Shown here in pieces: positions 6,427-11,585 of a stretch of 11,585 bases of DNA. The notes below the pieces were generated by a model. It was not told the DNA's origin, made no database searches, and saw nothing but the letters and a program-made list of their open reading frames with translations. Source of the stretch: JABCPE02 sp963521545 (GTDB lineage Bacteria > Bacteroidota > Bacteroidia > Flavobacteriales > Weeksellaceae); NCBI GenBank assembly GCA_963521545.1, contig CAUQVP010000057.1, positions 1 to 11,585 of the forward strand. The letters run 5' to 3'. The first letter of the stretch is position 1. Each line of letters opens with the position of its first letter. The position numbers and the translations under genes are program-made.

Positions 6427-7428
6427 ATGAAAAAATTATTTTTAGCATTATGTATTTTATTGTTTAGTAAAACTTTTGCACAGACAAAAAAACCAGATTT
6501 TGTAGGATTTTATAGAGAAAGAGGTGGTATTTTCTACATTAAGGAAGACAAAACTTTTTTAATTGTAGCTTATGCCACCCTCATCACAGGGACTTGGGAT
6601 GTTAAAGAAATTAAAATTCACACTGATAAAGGGAAAAAATCACAAAAATTTGTGGTACTTACACCCTATCGTCCAGAGTTTCCATTTTCTATTTTTGGAA
6701 GAAAAAATCCAGAAATAAAAATAGGCTATCAAATCAAATATGGTGCGGAGTGGATGATTTCGGATGAAGTTTATATTGGGGGTTCTTTGGACAAAATGCA
6801 GGCGTTTTTCAATCCTTCACCCAATTGTTTCAAATCCGAATATATTTATAAAAACAATGATTTACCCAAAGAGTTTATTTTAGCCGATTTAAACGAAAAT
6901 GTCTATTTAGAAAAGGGAAAATATACCAATCTATTTTCTTTCCTTACAGAAGAATACAATGATTTTCTGATAGCACACACACCAGCTGACCAGAATAATT
7001 CAATGGTTTATCATTTCCTACTTGGAGCAAATGGGATTGAAGATGAAGATGGCAACCCAATAGAAAAATCCAAAGAAGAAGATTTTGTAGAAGAAGACAT
7101 TAAATTTTTTAATGAAATCTCCACTAAAAACCCTTATTTAAATGATAATTATCGGCTGAAAACAAAAAATGGAGATATAATTCCAGATACAGAGTTTGAA
7201 ATCATAGAAATAGAATGCAAAAAATACTATAAAAACAAAAATGATAGTAAAGATTATTACGAACTTTACGATGAAGATGCAGAAAAAATGATGAAGAATA
7301 AATACAAAAAAATTCCACTTAAAATTTTACCTTTTAAGAAATTCAAGCCTTTGAAAACCAGCCTATTCCATGCAGAATGTAAAGATGGATATAAAAACAG
7401 CAAAAGAAAAATCTATTCAGGGGAATAA
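6427..7428 (+). CDS. Secreted protein of unknown function, copy 1 of a tandem pair
   Basis: The protein has 333 residues. A signal peptide (KK, hydrophobic residues 4-13, then KTFA) is probably cut before Q19, so the product is extracytoplasmic; there is no lipobox cysteine. I do not recognise the family. The N-terminal half looks rich in beta strands, with the small motif T54-G-T-W57 seen in many lipocalin-like beta barrels, then L78-T-P-Y-R-P-E and F90-G-R-K-N-P. The centre holds a core at 115-135 (VYIGGSLDKMQ, then FFNPSPNCF) that is identical in the next gene. The C-terminus is basic and carries F306-K-P-L-K-T-x-L-F-H-A-E-C318. C134 and C318 are conserved in both copies and could form a disulfide. 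The gene sits between carA and carB and is AT-rich like the other insert. No functional link to carbamoyl-phosphate synthase is apparent. Confidence 0.85.
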   Translation: MKKLFLALCILLFSKTFAQTKKPDFVGFYRERGGIFYIKEDKTFLIVAYATLITGTWDVKEIKIHTDKGKKSQKFVVLTPYRPEFPFSIFGRKNPEIKIGYQIKYGAEWMISDEVYIGGSLDKMQAFFNPSPNCFKSEYIYKNNDLPKEFILADLNENVYLEKGKYTNLFSFLTEEYNDFLIAHTPADQNNSMVYHFLLGANGIEDEDGNPIEKSKEEDFVEEDIKFFNEISTKNPYLNDNYRLKTKNGDIIPDTEFEIIEIECKKYYKNKNDSKDYYELYDEDAEKMMKNKYKKIPLKILPFKKFKPLKTSLFHAECKDGYKNSKRKIYSGE

Positions 7429-7442
7429 AAATCTAAAATACC

Positions 7443-8387
7443 ATGAAAAATATATTATTAATATTAATTTTACTATTCGGTAAAGCATTTTCACAGAAAA
7501 AGATACCAGATTTTATAGGATGTTATAGGCATGATAATGGAGCTAATTTTTGTCTCAAAGAAGATAAAACTTTTTTAATCATAGGCTTTGGGACTTTCAT
7601 TACTGGTACTTGGGAGCTTATGGAAGGTGAAATATTCACCTATAATGAAAAAAAATATAATAAATTTGTAGAGCTTACCCCTTATCGCCCAGAACTTCCA
7701 TTTTCTGTTTTTGGACGAAAAAATCCCAGCATAAAAACAGGCTATCAAATTAAATACAGTACTACCAACAAAGAGGATATTTCAGATAGTGTTTATATTG
7801 GCGGTTCTTTAGACAAGATGCAAGCATTTTTCAATCCTTCTCCCAATTGTTTTAGCGGTGTTGATATTTATAAAGGCAAAAAGCTTCCGAAAGAATTCAT
7901 CTTGGCTGACTTAAATACTCACGAATTAAGACGCTCTGAACAAAGCAAGGTAAAATACACTGACCTGTTTTCATTTCAAACGGATGGTTATAATGATTTT
8001 ATAATAGACTATATGCCGGCAGATGATAAAAACTCTGGGATTTTCCGATTTCCAATTGGAGCAAAAGGTATTGAAAATATTGAAGGAGAGGTATTAAGAA
8101 AACAAGAGACATTCTCCAAAGATGACCTTGAATTTCTAGAACAAGCCCCCACACGAAATTTCTATTTAAATGAAAACTTTAGAATAGAGCTCATCGATGA
8201 AATACTATTCCCAAAAGAATTCTCTTACTCACAAAACGAGCGCCAACTCGATGAGAAGAAGAATGGTAAATACAAAAAAATCCCTCTTAAACGCTCTCCT
8301 CTACAAGATTTCAAACCTTTAAAAACAACACTCTTTCACGCCGAATGCGAAGGAGAATCTAAAAATTTAAAAAGAAGAATACGCTAA
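7443..8387 (+). CDS. Secreted protein of unknown function, copy 2 of a tandem pair
   Basis: This 314-residue paralogue of the preceding gene starts 14 bases after it. Its signal peptide (hydrophobic residues 4-12, then GKAFS) is probably cut before Q18. Shared blocks occur in the same order: PDFIGCYR, KEDKTFLI, FITGTW, ELTPYRPELPFS, FGRKNP, GYQIKY, the core at 117-137, LPKEFILADLN, KYKKIPLK and FKPLKTTLFHAEC. The two copies diverge mainly in acidic or lysine-rich segments after residue 200. C136 and C302 correspond to C134 and C318 of copy 1; C27 and C37 occur only here. The C-terminus is basic (KNLKRRIR). It is followed by carB after 19 bases, so it is probably read with the pyr operon. The family is not recognised. 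Confidence 0.85.
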   Translation: MKNILLILILLFGKAFSQKKIPDFIGCYRHDNGANFCLKEDKTFLIIGFGTFITGTWELMEGEIFTYNEKKYNKFVELTPYRPELPFSVFGRKNPSIKTGYQIKYSTTNKEDISDSVYIGGSLDKMQAFFNPSPNCFSGVDIYKGKKLPKEFILADLNTHELRRSEQSKVKYTDLFSFQTDGYNDFIIDYMPADDKNSGIFRFPIGAKGIENIEGEVLRKQETFSKDDLEFLEQAPTRNFYLNENFRIELIDEILFPKEFSYSQNERQLDEKKNGKYKKIPLKRSPLQDFKPLKTTLFHAECEGESKNLKRRIR

Positions 8388-8406
8388 TTTTTAACTAATA
8401 ACAAAT

Positions 8407-11400
8407 ATGAAACGAACAGACATCAAAACTATATTGGTCATAGGCTCCGGCCCTATCATCATAGGGCAGGCAGCGGAATTTGACTACGCAGGGACACAGG
8501 CCTGTCTATCCCTAAAAGAGGTAGGATACAGAGTCATCCTCATCAACTCAAATCCTGCCACCATCATGACCGATGCAGAAATCGCCGACAAGGTCTATAT
8601 AGAACCGATTTCTTTGGAGTTCGTGAGCCAGATTATCCGAAAGGAACGCCCAGATGCTCTTTTGCCTACATTGGGAGGACAGACAGGGCTGAATATGGCG
8701 ATAGAACTAAAAAAATCAGGGATTTTAGATGAATGTAAAGTGGAAGTTTTAGGGACTAAACTTTCTGCTATCAATCGTGCCGAAGACCGAGATTTATTCC
8801 GAGAACTGATGAACGAGCTGGGCGAGCCTGTGCCAGAATCGGACATTGTGAATACATTAGAAAGCGCCCTGAATTTTGCTGACAGAATCGGCTATCCTGT
8901 GATTGTGCGTCCTGCCTTTACCCTTGGAGGAACAGGCGGCGGTATCGCTTCTAATGAGCAGGAACTCACCGAAATCGTAGAACTTGGACTAAAACACAGC
9001 CCTGTAAATCAGTGCCTTATAGAAAAATCTATCGCAGGATTCAAAGAAATAGAATACGAAGTAATGCGAGATTCTAACGACAACGCCATAGTGGTCTGCA
9101 ACATGGAAAACATAGACCCTGTGGGCGTACACACTGGCGATTCTATAGTGGTTGCTCCTTCGCAGACCCTCTCTGACAGGGAATATCAGATGCTGCGAAA
9201 TACTTCGCTGAAAATCATCCGTGCATTAGGAATAGAGGGCGGATGTAATGTACAGCTGGCTCTGGATCCGCATTCGTTTAATTATTATGTAATCGAAGTT
9301 AATCCAAGAGTGTCCCGTTCATCCGCTCTGGCGAGTAAAGCTACGGGCTACCCTATTGCTAAAATCGCTGCCAAAATCGCTGTGGGACTGACTTTGGATG
9401 AAATCATAAATCCTGTAACTGGCAAAACTTACGCTTGTTTCGAACCTGCTTTGGATTATGTGGTAACCAAATTCCCTCGTTTTCCGTTTGATAAATTCGA
9501 AACGGCGGACAGAAGATTATCCACACAGATGAAAGCCACAGGCGAAATCATGGCCATCGGAAGAAACTTTGAAGAATCTCTCCAAAAAGCCATCCGCTCA
9601 CTGGAAACAGGCATTCAGCATTTGGGATTAAAGGAAAAACAAGCCCTTGCCCTAACCGATGAAGAAATAGAAAGAAGAATAAAAATCTGCGATGACGAGA
9701 GGCTTTTCATCATTGGAGAAGCGCTGCGCAGAGGCTACGACTGGAAGAAAATAGTGGATTGGAGCAAAATAGATAAATTCTTCATTTGGAAAATCAAGAA
9801 ACTCATTGATTTTGAGGCTGAAATAAAAAACAATCCATTTAACAAAGATATTTTAATCAAGGCTAAAAAATTAGGTTTTTCTGACCTTAATTTGGCTCAT
9901 CTTTGGAACTGCACACAGAGGGAAATTTTTAATTTTAGAAAAGAAAACAGCATCATGCCAGTTTATAAAATGGTGGATACCTGCGCGGCTGAGTTTGAGT
10001 CCGAAACGCCTTATTTCTACGGAACTTACGAGGAAGAAAACGAATCCATCGCCAGCGACAAGGAAAAAATCATCGTGCTGGGTTCAGGGCCTATCCGTAT
10101 CGGGCAGGGCGTGGAGTTTGACTACGCAACGGTGCATTCTGTATGGGCGATTAAGGAAATGGGCTGTGAGGCGATTATCATCAATAATAATCCTGAAACC
10201 GTTTCTACGGATTTCTCCATTTCGGATAAATTATATTTCGAGCCGATGACCGAGGAAGATGTGATGAACATCATCGAACTTGAAAAACCAAAAGGCGTGG
10301 TGGTGCAGTTCGGCGGACAGACCGCTATCAATTTGGCTGATAAACTGGCTTCCCACGGAGTAAGGATTTTAGGAACTTCGTTAGAAGATCTGGACAGAGC
10401 CGAAAACCGAGATAAATTCGAGAAAGCTCTGCAAGATTTGGGTATTCCTCAGCCGAAAGGAAAAACTTCCACTTCAAAAGAAGAGGCCATAAAAATTGCC
10501 AATGAAATCGGCTATCCTGTGCTTGTCCGCCCAAGCTATGTTTTGGGAGGAAGAGCTATGGAAATCGTTTATACAGAGGAAGAACTCGCTCATTACATGG
10601 AGAATGCTGTAGAGGCAAGCCCTGAACATCCTGTGCTGATTGACCGATATCTAACTGGGAAAGAAGTGGAAGTAGATGCTATTTCTGATGGCGAAACCAC
10701 CATAATCCCTGGAATTATGGAACATATCGAACGGGCGGGCGTGCATTCGGGAGATTCTATCGCGGTGTACCCTCCTCAAAATCTGACACAAAAACAAATG
10801 GACACACTCTCTGACTACACACAGAGACTTGCCAAAGGACTGAATATCATTGGCTTGATGAACATTCAATATGTAATCTCTGATGGAGAAGTATTTGTCA
10901 TAGAGGTCAATCCTCGCTCGTCCAGAACTGTTCCGTTTTTGTCCAAAATCACTAGCGTTCCGATGGCAAAATTAGCCACAAAAGCCATTCTCGGAGCGAA
11001 ATTAAAAGATTTGAGCTATCAAAACGGGCTTATTCCTAACAAACAAGGCGTTTATGTGAAAGTTCCTGTTTTTAGTTTTAGTAAATTGTCCAAAGTGGAT
11101 ATTTCCCTCGGCCCTGAAATGAAATCCACAGGAGAAGTGATGGGCAAAGACCAAACCCTCGAAAAAGCCCTATATAAAGGACTTATCGGCGCTGGAAGAA
11201 AAGTTCCTACCCATGGAGCGATTCTCTTCACGGTTTCTGACAAAGACAAAGCCGAAGCCGTGGGACTTGCGAAAAGATTTAGCGATATAGGTTTCAGAAT
11301 ATGGGCTACGGAAGGGACAGCGAAATTCTTCGAACAACATGGCGTAAAAACCAAAATAGGCTACAAAATAGGCGAAGAAGATGTAAACCTGATAGACCTC

Positions 11401-11585
11401 ATCCACAAAGGAAAAGTGCAATATGTGGTAAATACCACCACCAAAGGGAAACAATCTGAGCGGGATGGCTTCCAAATTCGCCGTATGTCAGTAGAAAACG
11501 GAGTTCCATGCCTTACCTCTATGGATACCGTAGAAGCCATTCTAAAAGTGCTGGAATCCCTTACTTTTAGCATAGATGCGATGTA
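8407..11585 (+). CDS. carB: Carbamoyl-phosphate synthase large subunit (right end cut by window)
   Basis: CarB makes carbamoyl phosphate from bicarbonate, two ATP and the ammonia delivered by CarA. ATG 8407 opens a continuous frame of 1059 codons to the edge. The first half has G13-S-G-P-I-I-I-G-Q, R168-P in the ATP-grasp domain with the GGTGGG loop, and the metal ligands E297-V-N299-P-R. An oligomerisation region spans about 400-545. The second half repeats the plan with G559-S-G-P-I-R-I-G-Q and E833-V-N835-P-R-S. An MGS-like allosteric domain runs from about 935 to the end, where nucleotide effectors bind in the E. coli enzyme. The last visible codon is ATG, followed by 'ta'. E. coli CarB has 1073 residues and this one has lost about eight by the second E-x-N motif, so the protein probably ends within a few residues, and the cut codon may be TAA or TAG. 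Only the inserted gene pair separates it from carA. Confidence 0.97.
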   Translation, partial: MKRTDIKTILVIGSGPIIIGQAAEFDYAGTQACLSLKEVGYRVILINSNPATIMTDAEIADKVYIEPISLEFVSQIIRKERPDALLPTLGGQTGLNMAIELKKSGILDECKVEVLGTKLSAINRAEDRDLFRELMNELGEPVPESDIVNTLESALNFADRIGYPVIVRPAFTLGGTGGGIASNEQELTEIVELGLKHSPVNQCLIEKSIAGFKEIEYEVMRDSNDNAIVVCNMENIDPVGVHTGDSIVVAPSQTLSDREYQMLRNTSLKIIRALGIEGGCNVQLALDPHSFNYYVIEVNPRVSRSSALASKATGYPIAKIAAKIAVGLTLDEIINPVTGKTYACFEPALDYVVTKFPRFPFDKFETADRRLSTQMKATGEIMAIGRNFEESLQKAIRSLETGIQHLGLKEKQALALTDEEIERRIKICDDERLFIIGEALRRGYDWKKIVDWSKIDKFFIWKIKKLIDFEAEIKNNPFNKDILIKAKKLGFSDLNLAHLWNCTQREIFNFRKENSIMPVYKMVDTCAAEFESETPYFYGTYEEENESIASDKEKIIVLGSGPIRIGQGVEFDYATVHSVWAIKEMGCEAIIINNNPETVSTDFSISDKLYFEPMTEEDVMNIIELEKPKGVVVQFGGQTAINLADKLASHGVRILGTSLEDLDRAENRDKFEKALQDLGIPQPKGKTSTSKEEAIKIANEIGYPVLVRPSYVLGGRAMEIVYTEEELAHYMENAVEASPEHPVLIDRYLTGKEVEVDAISDGETTIIPGIMEHIERAGVHSGDSIAVYPPQNLTQKQMDTLSDYTQRLAKGLNIIGLMNIQYVISDGEVFVIEVNPRSSRTVPFLSKITSVPMAKLATKAILGAKLKDLSYQNGLIPNKQGVYVKVPVFSFSKLSKVDISLGPEMKSTGEVMGKDQTLEKALYKGLIGAGRKVPTHGAILFTVSDKDKAEAVGLAKRFSDIGFRIWATEGTAKFFEQHGVKTKIGYKIGEEDVNLIDLIHKGKVQYVVNTTTKGKQSERDGFQIRRMSVENGVPCLTSMDTVEAILKVLESLTFSIDAM

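Larger units (their letters stand above)
6427..8387 (+). repeat. Tandem gene duplication between carA and carB
   Basis: Two adjacent genes encode proteins alike along their whole length. The best-preserved DNA is 6769-6830 versus 7791-7852: 56 of 62 bases match in my hand alignment, and all six differences are silent. Flanking parts have diverged far more, so the duplication is not recent, and this core is under strong protein-level constraint or has been homogenised. Confidence 0.85.

Noticed and set aside
4538..8395. A shared 12-base string CTAATTTTTAAC after the nuclease-like gene (4538-4549) and after the second secreted gene (8384-8395), as possible insertion scars
   Set aside because: The string is nearly all A and T, includes the stop codon each time, and its positions do not bracket one insert, so chance is the simpler explanation.
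11000..11585. A truncated or broken carB
   Set aside because: The frame is continuous to the edge and the MGS-like domain is present nearly to its expected end, so the lack of a stop is due to the window boundary.

Overview
The window looks like a chromosomal stretch from a member of the Bacteroidota, most likely class Flavobacteriia. The evidence is AT-rich intergenic DNA, a -7 box of the form TAnnTTTG, a general lack of Shine-Dalgarno sequences, signal peptides ending in A|Q or S|Q, and protein sequences close to what I recall of flavobacterial homologues. I cannot name a genus from this.

Left part (1-1468, minus strand): the first 43 codons of an acetyl-CoA synthetase-like gene run off the left edge. 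Upstream of it lies a secreted 429-residue protein resembling the erythromycin-esterase superfamily. Position 1468 begins a 227-base divergent intergenic region.

Control region (1469-1695): it holds a probable minus-strand promoter for the esterase-like gene and a good plus-strand promoter for the pyrimidine operon. Between the latter and pyrB lie a 23-codon leader ORF, a small hairpin, a U-rich stretch and an intrinsic terminator whose stem starts at the leader stop codon. This is the layout of the enterobacterial pyrBI UTP-sensitive attenuator, and it is the most notable regulatory signal here.

Pyrimidine operon (1696 to the right edge, plus strand): pyrB (aspartate carbamoyltransferase), pyrC (dihydroorotase), carA and carB (carbamoyl-phosphate synthase small and large subunits) supply the first three steps of de novo UMP synthesis. 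The array is interrupted twice by AT-rich gene pairs. Between pyrC and carA are a PD-(D/E)XK nuclease-like protein and an RNase HI paralogue with a C-terminal zinc ribbon that has lost most catalytic acids. Between carA and carB are two tandemly duplicated secreted proteins of a family I do not recognise. All genes are co-directional with short gaps (5, 3, 40, 19, 65, 14 and 19 bases), so the inserts are probably transcribed with the pyr genes. carB is open to the right edge and appears complete except for its last codon or codons.

Candidates for an undescribed system are the leader attenuator and the nuclease plus pseudo-RNase H pair. Both are inferred from sequence only.
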